A stretch of 31,847 nucleotides of DNA from DSWT01 sp035415725 (GTDB lineage Bacteria; Chloroflexota; Anaerolineae; B4-G1; SLSP01): positions 1-31,847 of the forward strand of contig DAOOGN010000047.1 in NCBI GenBank assembly GCA_035415725.1, given 5' to 3'. The translations under genes were made by a program, and so were the position numbers. Positions 9,354 through 19,651 of this stretch are shown in pieces (position 1 is the stretch's first letter; each line of letters begins with the position of its first letter). The notes beneath the pieces were generated by a model. That model saw nothing but the letters and a program-made list of their open reading frames with translations. It searched no databases and was not told where the DNA came from.

Positions 9354-11798
9354 ATGAATCGATTCTACCGCATTGTTTTGTGCGTTGTACTGTTGCTCGG
9401 CCTGTCCGGCGCGCCGTCCACCTCACTGCGCGCCGCGCCGGATAAAATCGCTCCGTGGGTACTCGAGCACACTGCCGACGGTGCGGAAGCCGAGTTCCTC
9501 GTCGTTCTGGCGGCGCAAGCCGAGCTCAACGGCGCGGCGCAGTTGACGACGAAAGCTGCCAAAGGTCGCTACGTCTACGAGACGCTGTGGCGCACGGCGC
9601 AGGCCTCGCAAGCGCCGTTGCTCGCGTGGCTTAGGGCGCGCGGTGTGCCGCATCGCGCCTACTACATCGTCAACCTCATCTGGGTGCAAGGGGACGCCGA
9701 CCTGGCGTGGGCGTTGGCGGCGCGGCCCGACGTCGCGCGCATCGAGGGCAATCCGCGTATCCACAATGTGCTGCCACAGCCGGCGCGCCCGCTCGATATG
9801 CTTATGACACTGGCCCCTACCGGCATCGAATCCAACATCACCTACGTGCGCGCGCCGGAAGTCTGGGCGATGGGGTACACCGGGCAGGGCATCGTCGTGG
9901 GCGGGCAGGATACCGGCTACGACTGGACGCATCCGGCGCTCAAGCCCCATTATCGCGGCTGGAACGGCGTGACGGCGGATCACGACTACAACTGGCATGA
10001 CGCCATTCACAGCGGCGGCGGCTCCTGCGGCGCGGATTCGCCGGCGCCATGCGATGACTACGACCACGGCACGCACACGATGGGCACCATCGTCGGCGAC
10101 GACGACGGAACGAATCAGATCGGCATGGCGCCCGGGGCGCAATGGATCGGCTGTCGCAATATGGACGTGGGGGTGGGCACGCCGGCGACGTACCTGGAGT
10201 GCTTCGAGTTCTTCCTCGCGCCATACCCTGTGGGGGGGACGCCGGCTCAGGGCGATCCGAGCCAGGCGCCCGACGTGACCAACAACTCGTGGACGTGTCC
10301 CTCCAACGAAGGCTGCTCGTGGAGCACGCTGCAAGACGCCGTCGAAGTGCAACGCGCGGCGGGCATTATGACCGTCGTTTCGGCAGGCAACTATGGTGCG
10401 GAAGGTTGTTCGTCAGTGTGCGAACCGCCCGCGATTTATGCGGCTGCGTACACCGTGGGCGCGCTGAACACCGGCACAGACACCATCGCCTCGCTGAGCA
10501 GTCGCGGCCCGGTGACGGTGGACGGCAGCAACCGCCGCAAGCCTGACATCACTGCGCCGGGCACGAGTGTCCGCTCGTGTATCCTCAACGGCGGCTACGG
10601 CTCGAAGAGCGGCACGTCAATGGCTGCGCCACACGTCGCCGGAGCGGTAGCGCTGCTATGGTCGGCGGTGCCGGCGCTCAAGAACCAGATCGCAGCGACA
10701 GAGCAACTGCTCAACGAGAATGCGTTTCACATCGCTTCGACCGCGTGTAGCAGCAATGGCTGGCCGAACAACACCTATGGCTACGGGCGGCTGGACATCA
10801 AGGCGGCGGTGGATGCGGCGCTTTCTCCGCTTGAATATGGCGTCACTCTCACGCCGACGGTACTTGGGCAGCACGGCGCGCCGGGCCAGGCAATCAACAC
10901 TGCTTTCCACCTCACCAACACCGGCACTATAACGGACAACTTCGCGGTCACGCTGACGGGTGCACACTGGCAGACGACTGCGCCGGCGAAAATCGGACCG
11001 TTGCCTGCCGGGGCGACAGCGTCACTGCCAGTGACGGTCACGGTGCCTACAGCGGCGTTGTATGGAGCGGCGGACACGGTCACGGTGACGGTAGCATCGG
11101 CGGGCGATCCCACCTACAGCGCGCAGGCCACCCTCCACACGACGGCGGATGCGGTGTACGGGGTGCAGCTCTGGCCACCGGAGATCGAGTCCAACGGCGC
11201 GGTGGGCAAGACGGTCGTGTACACCCTCACGCTGACCAACGCCGGCAATATCGCGGATGTGTACAGCCTGACCCTTTCCGATGCGACGTGGCCGACGACG
11301 TTGACGCCGACGCTGGCGACGTTAGCGCCGGGAGCGACCGCGCCGGTCACAGCGCTGGTGGCGGTCCCCTGGGATGTATTCACCGGCATCACCGATACAG
11401 CGCGCCTCACAGCAGTCGGTACCGGCGTCGCCGCGTACAGCGACCTGACGACTGTAGCATGGGCGGGGGCCTGCTTGCCTTTGGGGGGCGTGGACTTTAG
11501 CTATGAACCGGCGCAGCCTATAGCGGGACAGGCGCTCACTTTTACGGGATGGGTCGAAATGGGCACACCGCCGGTTGATTACACGTGGGATTTTGGGGAT
11601 GACAGCGTGCTCGCCCACGGACAGAGCGTCACGCACATTTTCCCGGCGAGTACCGTGACACTGCCATACACTGTTGTGATGACGGCAACGAATCCTTGCA
11701 GCGAGGAGATGGCACAGCGCGTCGTGGCCGTCATGGGACTGCATCGGCTTTATCTGCCGCTCGTCGTTAAGTCGACAGGAACCGTGCTTTTGCCTTAG
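9354..11798 (+). CDS. Secreted S8 subtilisin-like serine protease with Ig-like, PKD and sorting tail
   Basis: An 814-aa exported endopeptidase. The frame is open from 9273; ATG 9354 is preferred because GGGAG lies 4 nt upstream and the signal peptide (RFYRIVLCVVLLLGLSG) follows directly. Residues about 35-130 resemble an I9-type inhibitory propeptide, so the enzyme is probably made as a zymogen. The catalytic triad is visible: D186 in GQDTGYDWTHPAL, H238 in DHGTHTMG and S422 in GTSMAAPHVAGA. The oxyanion Asn lies in NNSW. Two Ig-like repeats (about 495-705) and a PKD domain (about 713-790, YTWDFGDD) follow. These closely resemble the C-terminal cassette of the protein at 132-5516, and the tail is YLPLVVK plus 11 residues. 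Several Cys residues in the catalytic domain suggest disulfides. It is likely co-functional with the carboxypeptidase upstream. Confidence 0.92.
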   Translation: MNRFYRIVLCVVLLLGLSGAPSTSLRAAPDKIAPWVLEHTADGAEAEFLVVLAAQAELNGAAQLTTKAAKGRYVYETLWRTAQASQAPLLAWLRARGVPHRAYYIVNLIWVQGDADLAWALAARPDVARIEGNPRIHNVLPQPARPLDMLMTLAPTGIESNITYVRAPEVWAMGYTGQGIVVGGQDTGYDWTHPALKPHYRGWNGVTADHDYNWHDAIHSGGGSCGADSPAPCDDYDHGTHTMGTIVGDDDGTNQIGMAPGAQWIGCRNMDVGVGTPATYLECFEFFLAPYPVGGTPAQGDPSQAPDVTNNSWTCPSNEGCSWSTLQDAVEVQRAAGIMTVVSAGNYGAEGCSSVCEPPAIYAAAYTVGALNTGTDTIASLSSRGPVTVDGSNRRKPDITAPGTSVRSCILNGGYGSKSGTSMAAPHVAGAVALLWSAVPALKNQIAATEQLLNENAFHIASTACSSNGWPNNTYGYGRLDIKAAVDAALSPLEYGVTLTPTVLGQHGAPGQAINTAFHLTNTGTITDNFAVTLTGAHWQTTAPAKIGPLPAGATASLPVTVTVPTAALYGAADTVTVTVASAGDPTYSAQATLHTTADAVYGVQLWPPEIESNGAVGKTVVYTLTLTNAGNIADVYSLTLSDATWPTTLTPTLATLAPGATAPVTALVAVPWDVFTGITDTARLTAVGTGVAAYSDLTTVAWAGACLPLGGVDFSYEPAQPIAGQALTFTGWVEMGTPPVDYTWDFGDDSVLAHGQSVTHIFPASTVTLPYTVVMTATNPCSEEMAQRVVAVMGLHRLYLPLVVKSTGTVLLP

Positions 11799-11828
11799 TC
11801 CCCGCCCGAACTTGGCTCAACCGCCGCA

Positions 11829-11859
11829 AGCTGTGGCCGGTCTCCGTCAGAGACTGGCC
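11829..11859 (+). repeat. GCTGTGGCCGG repeat, copy 3, forming a terminator-like hairpin
   Basis: The sequence starts AGCTGTGGCCGGTCTCCG like the other two copies and then diverges. GGCCGGTCTC (11835-11844) pairs with GAGACTGGCC (11850-11859) through one G-T wobble around a 5-nt loop. It lies between the convergent 3' ends of the protease gene and the small minus-strand gene, so it could end transcription from both sides. Confidence 0.6.
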
Positions 11860-11892
11860 CGAGCGGGAAAGATTCACCATTCGCCCCTGCGC

Positions 11893-12273
11893 TCATTCAC
11901 TCGCTCGCGGCGTCGTCTTGCAATCGTGGTCCGTTTTGGGATGGATATCGAGCACTTCTTCGACGTACAATACACGCTGGTATGAGCCTAGCCGTCCATA
12001 CTGTCCTTTACGGCTGACGTCGCCGCGCAAGCGGACGTAGACCTGCTCGTAGGGTTTCTGGGCGATGTGGGCATAGTTCTCCTGGAGTTTTTCGGCAGTT
12101 TGGCTGAATCCTTTGCTTTTCACCCACCAGGTTTCCTTGGAGTTGCAAGGGGTGAAGCTACTTCCTCCCCGTCCGAAAATGACGTACCCCTCCCAGATGC
12201 CGCTTTCCAAAAAGCGACCTACAGCGGCAAACATACATACGCCGAGCCAGGCTAAGGCGATGATCCCGTGCAT
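11893..12273 (-). CDS. Small membrane-anchored hypothetical protein
   Basis: A 126-aa protein not confidently assigned to a family. It starts ATG at 12273 behind an AAGGAG ribosome-binding site about 10 nt upstream on the minus strand, which supports it as a real gene. The N-terminus (residues about 3-22, rich in A, L, F and V) is one hydrophobic segment, either a signal anchor or an uncleaved signal. The Cys within LGVC does not make a good lipobox because Val precedes it. The rest is soluble and polar. It ends in a conserved-looking block, VRLRGDVSRKGQYGRLGSY then RVLYVEEVLDI, which reads like a small beta-barrel/OB-type domain. The gene converges on the protease gene and diverges from uvrA. 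No function is proposed. Confidence 0.65.
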   Translation of the reverse strand: MHGIIALAWLGVCMFAAVGRFLESGIWEGYVIFGRGGSSFTPCNSKETWWVKSKGFSQTAEKLQENYAHIAQKPYEQVYVRLRGDVSRKGQYGRLGSYQRVLYVEEVLDIHPKTDHDCKTTPRASE

Positions 12274-12419
12274 TGTAACGTCGCTCCTTCTTTGGTTTTG
12301 TCGGGTCGCAAGTTATCAACTCGCGCTACATTTTCAGCATTAGGTTACCACTTCTACGGCGGATTGTCAATCATGGCAGCGCTGCTAGAACGCTTGTTCC
12401 GGCACGCGGCGTGGAATTA

Positions 12420-12428
12420 TGATATAAT
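12420..12428 (+). promoter_or_regulatory. Extended -10 promoter for uvrA
   Basis: The -10 hexamer is a perfect TATAAT (12423-12428) preceded by TGA, the extended -10 signature. No good -35 lies at the normal distance; TTGTTC at 12394 is about 23 nt away. The predicted start near 12435 gives a leader of about 27 nt before ATG 12462. No SOS operator is evident to me. Confidence 0.6.
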
Positions 12429-12461
12429 AGTCTGTTGCAATGCTGAAAGATGGGAGTGGGT

Positions 12462-15365
<2,904 letters not shown>

Positions 15366-15374
15366 GTGGCTGCG

Positions 15375-15402
15375 TTGTGTAACTCGAAATCCATGCTATA
15401 TT
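15375..15402 (+). promoter_or_regulatory. Promoter for the GH4 glycosidase gene
   Basis: TTGTGT (15375-15380) and TATATT (15397-15402) are 16 nt apart, and TGC directly precedes the -10, making it extended. The expected start near 15409 falls inside the palindrome at 15405-15427. Confidence 0.6.
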
Positions 15403-15404
15403 CC

Positions 15405-15427
15405 TTGTCAGTGCCTTTCACTGACAA
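15405..15427. promoter_or_regulatory. Operator-like palindrome over the GH4 transcription start
   Basis: Perfect 9-bp inverted repeat TTGTCAGTG / CACTGACAA separated by 5 nt (CCTTT). It begins 2 nt after the -10 box, the usual place for a repressor operator. As RNA it could instead fold as a hairpin at the 5' end of the transcript. No T-run follows, so it is not a terminator for uvrA. Confidence 0.6.
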
Positions 15428-15466
15428 CTTGTCCGCGAATATCTCACTTCTGGAGGTAAATTTCTT

Positions 15467-16792
15467 ATGACAAAAATTGCTTTTATCGGCGCCGGTAGTT
15501 TTGGCTTCACCCGCAGTCTGGTGCGCGACATTCTCACCTTCCCCTTGCTGGAAGATGCGACGCTGGCGTTAATGGACATCGACGCCGAACGGCTGGATTT
15601 CATCAGCCGGGCGGTGAACCGCATCGTGACCGAGGGCCAGCGCCCCGCCACGGTGATGGCGACGATGAATCGCGCCGAAGCACTGGAAGGCGCCGACGCC
15701 GTCATCGTCACGATTCTGGCGGGCGGCGTGGACGTGTGGCAGCACGACATCCTCATCCCCAAGAAATACGGCGTGGACATCAACGTCGGCGACACGCGCG
15801 GCCCGTCGGGCATCTTCCGCGCGCTGCGCACCATCCCGGTGATGCTGGACATCGTCAAAGATATGGAGAAGTATTGCCCCACGGCCACTATGCTCAACTA
15901 CACCAATCCCATGGCGATGTTGTGCCGCGCGATGCAGCGCGAGTCCTTCATCCGCTTGACCGGCCTGTGTCACAGTGTGCAGGGGACGGCGTTCATGCTC
16001 GCCCGCTGGATTGGCGCGCCGCTGGATGAGATCACCTACACCTGCGCCGGCATCAATCACCTGGCGTGGTACATCAAATATGAGTGGAACGGCGTGGATG
16101 CCTACCCGCTCATCCGTAAGGCCATCACCGAAGACCCGGACATCTACAACGAGGAGCAGGTGCGCAACGAGATGTTCCTGCACCTCGATTACTATGTCAC
16201 CGAATCCAGCGGTCACAACTCCGAGTACAACTGGTGGTTCCGCAAACGGCCCGACCTCATCGAGAAGTACTGCACGCATGGCACGGGCTGGAATCCCGGC
16301 CATTATGCTTACATCCTCAACGAGTACCGCCAGCGCGAAAGCGACTGGAAGGACGGCATCCTCGCGTGGCTGGCGCAGGAGCAGATCGATCTCGAACGCG
16401 GCCACGAGTACGCCTCGTACATCATCAACGCGCTGCAGGGCGGTGAAATCTTCCAGTTCAACGGCAACGTTCCCAACACCGGCCTGATCACCAACCTGCC
16501 CAACGACGTATGCGTCGAAGTCCCCGTCTACGTGGACAAGGGCGGCCTGCACCCGGTCCATGTCGGCGCCCTGCCGCGTCAGGTGGCCCCGCTGAACCAG
16601 GTTGTCGTCGCCACCGAGGAGATGGCTGTCGAGGCGGCGCTCACCGGCGACCCGCACCTCGTCTTCCACGCCATCGCCAGCGACCCGCTGACCGCCGCCG
16701 TGCTTTCCCTGGCGGAAATCAAGGCCATGGTCAACGAGATGTTGGCGCAGAACAGGGATTATCTGCCGCAGTTCAAGCATTTTGAGGCATAG
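15467..16792 (+). CDS. GH4 family glycosidase, alpha-galactosidase (MelA)-like
   Basis: A 441-aa cytosolic glycosidase of the NAD- and Mn-dependent GH4 family, which cleaves by an oxidation-elimination mechanism. The N-terminal GAGSFGFT is the dinucleotide-binding loop, and NYTNPMAM is the family substrate/cofactor motif. The metal ligands are C168 in GLCHSV and H198 in GINHLAWY. From family knowledge, CHSV at this site marks alpha-galactosidases, whereas CHEV marks AglA-type alpha-glucosidases and CN/CD-type motifs mark 6-phosphoglycosidases. An unphosphorylated alpha-galactoside is therefore the likely substrate. The start ATG follows GGAGG at 15452-15456. The gene has its own promoter and an operator-like palindrome. 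No sugar transporter or regulator is adjacent. Confidence 0.88.
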   Translation: MTKIAFIGAGSFGFTRSLVRDILTFPLLEDATLALMDIDAERLDFISRAVNRIVTEGQRPATVMATMNRAEALEGADAVIVTILAGGVDVWQHDILIPKKYGVDINVGDTRGPSGIFRALRTIPVMLDIVKDMEKYCPTATMLNYTNPMAMLCRAMQRESFIRLTGLCHSVQGTAFMLARWIGAPLDEITYTCAGINHLAWYIKYEWNGVDAYPLIRKAITEDPDIYNEEQVRNEMFLHLDYYVTESSGHNSEYNWWFRKRPDLIEKYCTHGTGWNPGHYAYILNEYRQRESDWKDGILAWLAQEQIDLERGHEYASYIINALQGGEIFQFNGNVPNTGLITNLPNDVCVEVPVYVDKGGLHPVHVGALPRQVAPLNQVVVATEEMAVEAALTGDPHLVFHAIASDPLTAAVLSLAEIKAMVNEMLAQNRDYLPQFKHFEA

Positions 16793-16812
16793 AAAAGAGT
16801 GTAGAACGATTT

Positions 16813-16854
16813 GCAAATCGCCCTCCCAGGCTCGGAACCAGTAGGGCGATTTGC
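16813..16854 (+). terminator. 12-bp perfect inverted repeat between GH4 and flavodoxin genes
   Basis: GCAAATCGCCCT (16813-16824) and AGGGCGATTTGC (16843-16854) pair perfectly around an 18-nt loop. It starts 21 nt after the GH4 stop and ends 7 nt before the flavodoxin gene's GGGAGG ribosome-binding site. A strong T-tract is absent. It may be a terminator, or a leader structure that influences the downstream gene. Confidence 0.5.
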
Positions 16855-16871
16855 TTCCAATGGGAGGGGCC

Positions 16872-17417
16872 ATGGGTAAAATTTTGGTCCTCTACGACAG
16901 TAAAACCGGCAACACGGCGCAGATGGCAGAATACGTAGCCGAGGGCGCGCGCCAGGTTGCCGGCAGCGAAGTGCGCTTGCTCCGCGTGGACGATGCGACA
17001 AGCGCGGATGCGCTCTGGGCCGATGGCATCGCCTGCGGGGCGCCGACCTGCGTGGGTCTCACCTCATGGAAGATGAAGAAGTTCTGGGACGATATCTCCC
17101 ATCCTACGTGGGGACAGATGGACGGCAAAATCGGTTGCGCGTTCTCCACATCCGGTGGATGGGGCGGCGGCGCGGAACTCACCTGCATGTCCATTCTCAC
17201 GATGATGATGAATGTGGGGATGCTCACCTTCGGCGTCACCGACTACACCGGCGACCGATTCACGCTGCACTACGGCGCCGTGACGGCGGGCCGGCCCCGT
17301 GAGGACAAAGAAATCGAGGCCGCGCGGCGGCTCGGCCAGCGCCTGGCGCAGTGGGTGGCGGTGTATGTCGATGGGCGGGCGGAACTGCGGCCTGGGCCGA
17401 TGAAGACGCGGGCGTGA
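16872..17417 (+). CDS. Flavodoxin-like FMN protein (WrbA/flavodoxin superfamily)
   Basis: A 181-aa protein with a flavodoxin fold, probably an FMN-dependent electron carrier or quinone reductase in the cytosol. The N-terminus KILVLYDSKTGNTAQMAEYV is the phosphate-binding loop of FMN. Further on are GAPTCVG and FSTSGGWGGGAE, the isoalloxazine-contacting loops as arranged in WrbA-like proteins. ATG 16872 is preferred because GGAGG lies 4 nt upstream; an in-frame ATG at 16860 precedes that site. The length fits a single-domain WrbA-like protein. Which redox partner it serves cannot be told from the neighbours. Confidence 0.82.
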   Translation: MGKILVLYDSKTGNTAQMAEYVAEGARQVAGSEVRLLRVDDATSADALWADGIACGAPTCVGLTSWKMKKFWDDISHPTWGQMDGKIGCAFSTSGGWGGGAELTCMSILTMMMNVGMLTFGVTDYTGDRFTLHYGAVTAGRPREDKEIEAARRLGQRLAQWVAVYVDGRAELRPGPMKTRA

Positions 17418-17419
17418 GC

Positions 17420-17542
17420 ATGGTCGTCAGGTTCTCAATCTCACCCGAATGGCTGGCATCAGACGATAACCACGGACTCACGCACCTCCTGCGCCGGCTG
17501 CCGCTGACCGCGGATCTGGCGCTCCGCTCCAAGCCTGGCTAA
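17420..17542 (+). CDS. Possible small protein ORF (40 aa)
   Basis: A short frame starting with ATG just after the flavodoxin stop. It encodes a 40-residue polar peptide with a Pro-Glu-Trp turn and an Arg/Leu-rich middle (LLRRLPLTADLALRS). There is no clear ribosome-binding site beyond what lies inside the upstream coding sequence, and no family is recognised. It could be translationally coupled to the upstream gene or be chance. It otherwise fills a gap of about 220 nt. Confidence 0.25.
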   Translation: MVVRFSISPEWLASDDNHGLTHLLRRLPLTADLALRSKPG

Positions 17543-17603
17543 CGGGTGTGGAATTTTGGCCTCGATGTACTAGCCGTGGGGCGTTTGGCCCTCGGTCGGT
17601 CAG

Positions 17604-17631
17604 TTGCTCTCTCGCCGTTCCGCTGTATACT
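17604..17631 (+). promoter_or_regulatory. Promoter of the MazG-like gene, predicting a leaderless mRNA
   Basis: TTGCTC (17604-17609) and TATACT (17626-17631) are separated by 16 nt. Only 8 nt lie between the -10 box and the ATG at 17640, so the transcription start is expected at or next to the start codon. No ribosome-binding site precedes the ATG, which agrees with a leaderless message. Confidence 0.6.
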
Positions 17632-17639
17632 CTCGCTTC

Positions 17640-17945
17640 ATGACACTCGAAGAATTGACCGCTGCGATGAATAAGTTCGTTGAGGCGATGGGTTGGTATC
17701 GTGATGACTCACCGTTTGTGCAGTCGCCGCGCAACATCGCCATTTCGCTGTCGCTCGAGGCCGCGGAGGTGCTGGAGCATTTCCAATGGGGCGAGGACGC
17801 CGTCCCCGAGGCGCTGGCCGAGGAGCTGGCGGACGTCGCGCTTTATCTGCTGCAACTGGCTTACCTCACCGGCATCGATTTGGAGCAGGCCATCGTGGAC
17901 AAACTCGCGGTAAACTATCGCCGCTTCGGACCAGATCAAGGATGA
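17640..17945 (+). CDS. MazG-like nucleotide pyrophosphohydrolase
   Basis: A 101-aa all-helical protein of the MazG/dCTPase (RS21-C6) superfamily, expected to hydrolyse non-canonical or excess nucleoside triphosphates to monophosphate and pyrophosphate. The Mg-binding helices are visible: EAAEVLEHFQW gives the ExxE-type motif, and EELADVALYLLQL gives the second acidic E-x-x-D motif. The length matches single-domain members. The frame is open from 17604, but that start lies in the promoter, so ATG 17640 is used. It has its own promoter and no Shine-Dalgarno sequence. It lies about 210 nt before proS, with hairpins and periodic repeats between. Confidence 0.82.
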   Translation: MTLEELTAAMNKFVEAMGWYRDDSPFVQSPRNIAISLSLEAAEVLEHFQWGEDAVPEALAEELADVALYLLQLAYLTGIDLEQAIVDKLAVNYRRFGPDQG

Positions 17946-17959
17946 GGGGACATTTCGTT

Positions 17960-18015
17960 AGCGGATCGAGTGGATGAAGCAGATTTTGAACCGCGAGTCA
18001 CGCAAATCCGCGCTC
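17960..18015. repeat. 9-nt periodic element, GATT type
   Basis: Three 9-nt units, AGCGGATCG, AGTGGATGA and AGCAGATTT (17960-17986), are followed by the related units AACCGCGAG, TCACGCAAA and TCCGCGCTC (17989-18015). An inverted echo of the second block, GATTTGCGGTTT, lies near 18122-18133 and suggests a larger hairpin element ahead of proS. Related 9-nt units occur at 19602, 19751, 23123 and 30387. Confidence 0.6.
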
Positions 18016-18069
18016 ATTTCTTGCGAGATGCGTGTAGATGAGCGAGATTCAGTGGATCTAATCTTGCCT

Positions 18070-18093
18070 GGTCTGGATCGCCAGATCCAGACC
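18070..18093 (+). terminator. Strong hairpin upstream of proS
   Basis: GGTCTGGATC (18070-18079) pairs perfectly with GATCCAGACC (18084-18093) around the tetraloop GCCA. It lies 64 nt before the proS start codon. There is no T-run, so it may be a leader structure of proS or a terminator for the MazG-like gene. I cannot identify T-box features around it. Confidence 0.45.
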
Positions 18094-18156
18094 TGCACGG
18101 GAGCAATTTGTGATCTATTGAGATTTGCGGTTTATTTTCAACGAACAGGGAGCATC

Positions 18157-19590
18157 ATGGCAGACTTTTTGACTTCTCAAAGCGAGGACTTTTCCAAGTG
18201 GTACAACGAGATCGTGCAGATGGCCGATTTGGCCGATTATTCGCCCGTGCGCGGCTGCATGGTCATCAAACCCTACGGCTATACGCTCTGGGAGAACATC
18301 CACGATGCGTTGGACCGCCGTTTCAAGGCGACAGGGCATGTCAATGCCTATTTCCCCCTTTTCATCCCGGAGAGCTTCTTGCAGAAGGAGGCCGAGCACG
18401 TGGAAGGCTTCTCGCCGGAGCTGGCGGTCGTCACCATTGGCGGGGGCAGCGAATTGGAGGAGCGGTTGATCGTGCGTCCCACCTCGGAGACGATCATCGG
18501 CCACATGTACGCCAGGTGGATTCAGTCGTACCGCGACCTGCCGTTGCTCATCAACCAGTGGGCCAACGTGGTGCGGTGGGAGATGCGCACGCGCCTGTTC
18601 CTGCGGACGACGGAGTTCCTCTGGCAGGAAGGCCACACGGCGCACGCCACCGCTGACGAGGCGATGGAGGAGACGATGCGGATGCTCGGCGTCTACGCCG
18701 ACTTGGCGACGAACGAAGCCGCCATTCCCGTGATCCCCGGTCGCAAAAGCGAGAGCGAGAAGTTTGCCGGAGCCGTCGCCAGCTACACCATCGAGGCGAT
18801 GATGAAGGACGGCAAGGCACTGCAATCCGGCACCAGTCACTTCCTGGGACAGAATTTCGCGCGAGCCTTCGACATCAAGTTCCTCGACGAGAACAACGTG
18901 CAGCAACTCGCCTGGACGACCTCGTGGGGGATGAGCACGCGGATGGTCGGCGCGATTGTGATGACGCACGGTGATGATCAGGGCCTCGTACTGCCGCCGC
19001 GCCTTGCGCCGCTCCAGGTCGTCATCGTGCCGATCTGGCGCAAGGACGAGGAACGCGCGGCGGTGTTGGAGGCAGCGCAGCAGTTGCACGCGCGCTTGAA
19101 GGAGACTCTGCGCGTCGAGTTGGATGTCCGCGAGGGGTTCACCGCCGGATGGAAGTTCAACGATTGGGAGATGCGCGGCGTCCCCCTGCGGATCGAGATC
19201 GGGCCGCGCGACGTGCTGAACCGGCAGGTGATGCTGGCCCGGCGCGACATCCCCGGACGTGAAGGCAAGATGCCCGCGGCGTGGGACGGCCTGGAAACCA
19301 CCGTTGCCGCGATGCTGACGACGATCCAACAGGCGATCTACCAGAAGGCGCTCGACTTCCGCGAGAGCCACACGTGGGACGTGCGCACCTACGACGAACT
19401 CAAAGAGGTCGTGGAGAGCGGCTTCGCCCGCGCCTGGTGGGCCGGCGATGCCGGGGACGAGGCGCGCATCAAAGAGGAAACGAAGGCCACCGTGCGCTGC
19501 ATTCCCACCGCGCAGCCCGGCGGCAGTGGGATGTGCGTCTATACTGGCAAACCCGCCACCGAAGTCGCCATCTTCGGCAGGGCGTACTGA
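18157..19590 (+). CDS. proS: Prolyl-tRNA synthetase, archaeal/eukaryotic type
   Basis: A 477-aa class II aminoacyl-tRNA synthetase that charges tRNA-Pro. The length and the absence of the large editing insertion place it in the short archaeal/eukaryotic-like ProRS type, also found in Thermus and some Chloroflexota. Class II motif 2 is TRLFLRTTEFLWQEGHTAH, and motif 3 is near TSWGMSTRMVGAIVMTHGD. The anticodon-binding domain starts near LAPLQVVIVPIW and the C-terminus ends in Tyr (FGRAY), as is usual. The C-terminal zinc site looks degraded: only two Cys remain (RCIP and MCVYTG) where family members usually have four. The frame extends upstream to 17974, but that part is translated repeat DNA. 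ATG 18157 follows an AGGGAG site and begins the conserved domain. Confidence 0.95.
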   Translation: MADFLTSQSEDFSKWYNEIVQMADLADYSPVRGCMVIKPYGYTLWENIHDALDRRFKATGHVNAYFPLFIPESFLQKEAEHVEGFSPELAVVTIGGGSELEERLIVRPTSETIIGHMYARWIQSYRDLPLLINQWANVVRWEMRTRLFLRTTEFLWQEGHTAHATADEAMEETMRMLGVYADLATNEAAIPVIPGRKSESEKFAGAVASYTIEAMMKDGKALQSGTSHFLGQNFARAFDIKFLDENNVQQLAWTTSWGMSTRMVGAIVMTHGDDQGLVLPPRLAPLQVVIVPIWRKDEERAAVLEAAQQLHARLKETLRVELDVREGFTAGWKFNDWEMRGVPLRIEIGPRDVLNRQVMLARRDIPGREGKMPAAWDGLETTVAAMLTTIQQAIYQKALDFRESHTWDVRTYDELKEVVESGFARAWWAGDAGDEARIKEETKATVRCIPTAQPGGSGMCVYTGKPATEVAIFGRAY

Positions 19591-19601
19591 CTTCTTTCAT
19601 C

Positions 19602-19634
19602 AGCAGATTGAGCGTCAGCAGATTGAGCAGATGA
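19602..19634. repeat. 9-nt periodic element with direct repeats after proS
   Basis: AGCAGATTG occurs at 19602-19610 and 19617-19625, and AGCAGATGA follows at 19626-19634, so a 15-base segment is almost exactly repeated. It belongs with the units at 17960 and 23123. It starts 11 nt after the proS stop codon. Confidence 0.6.
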
Positions 19635-19651
19635 AGCCCTGAAAGATTGTA

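Noticed and set aside
15569..16873. Minus-strand frame of 434 aa opposite the GH4 gene
   Set aside because: It is the mirror of a well-supported gene and shows no recognisable domain or ribosome-binding site.
17974..18156. N-terminal extension of prolyl-tRNA synthetase (61 residues)
   Set aside because: The DNA is intergenic periodic repeat and hairpin; the family's N-terminus matches ATG 18157, which has a ribosome-binding site.
17946..18156. T-box or other amino-acid riboswitch ahead of proS
   Set aside because: A strong hairpin is present, but I find no T-box sequence, specifier loop or terminator/antiterminator pair.
18115..19371. Minus-strand frame of 418 aa opposite proS
   Set aside because: Same reason: an Arg/His-rich antisense shadow of a confirmed synthetase.
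19602..19634. CRISPR array
   Set aside because: Units are about 9 nt with no spacers of regular length and no cas genes.
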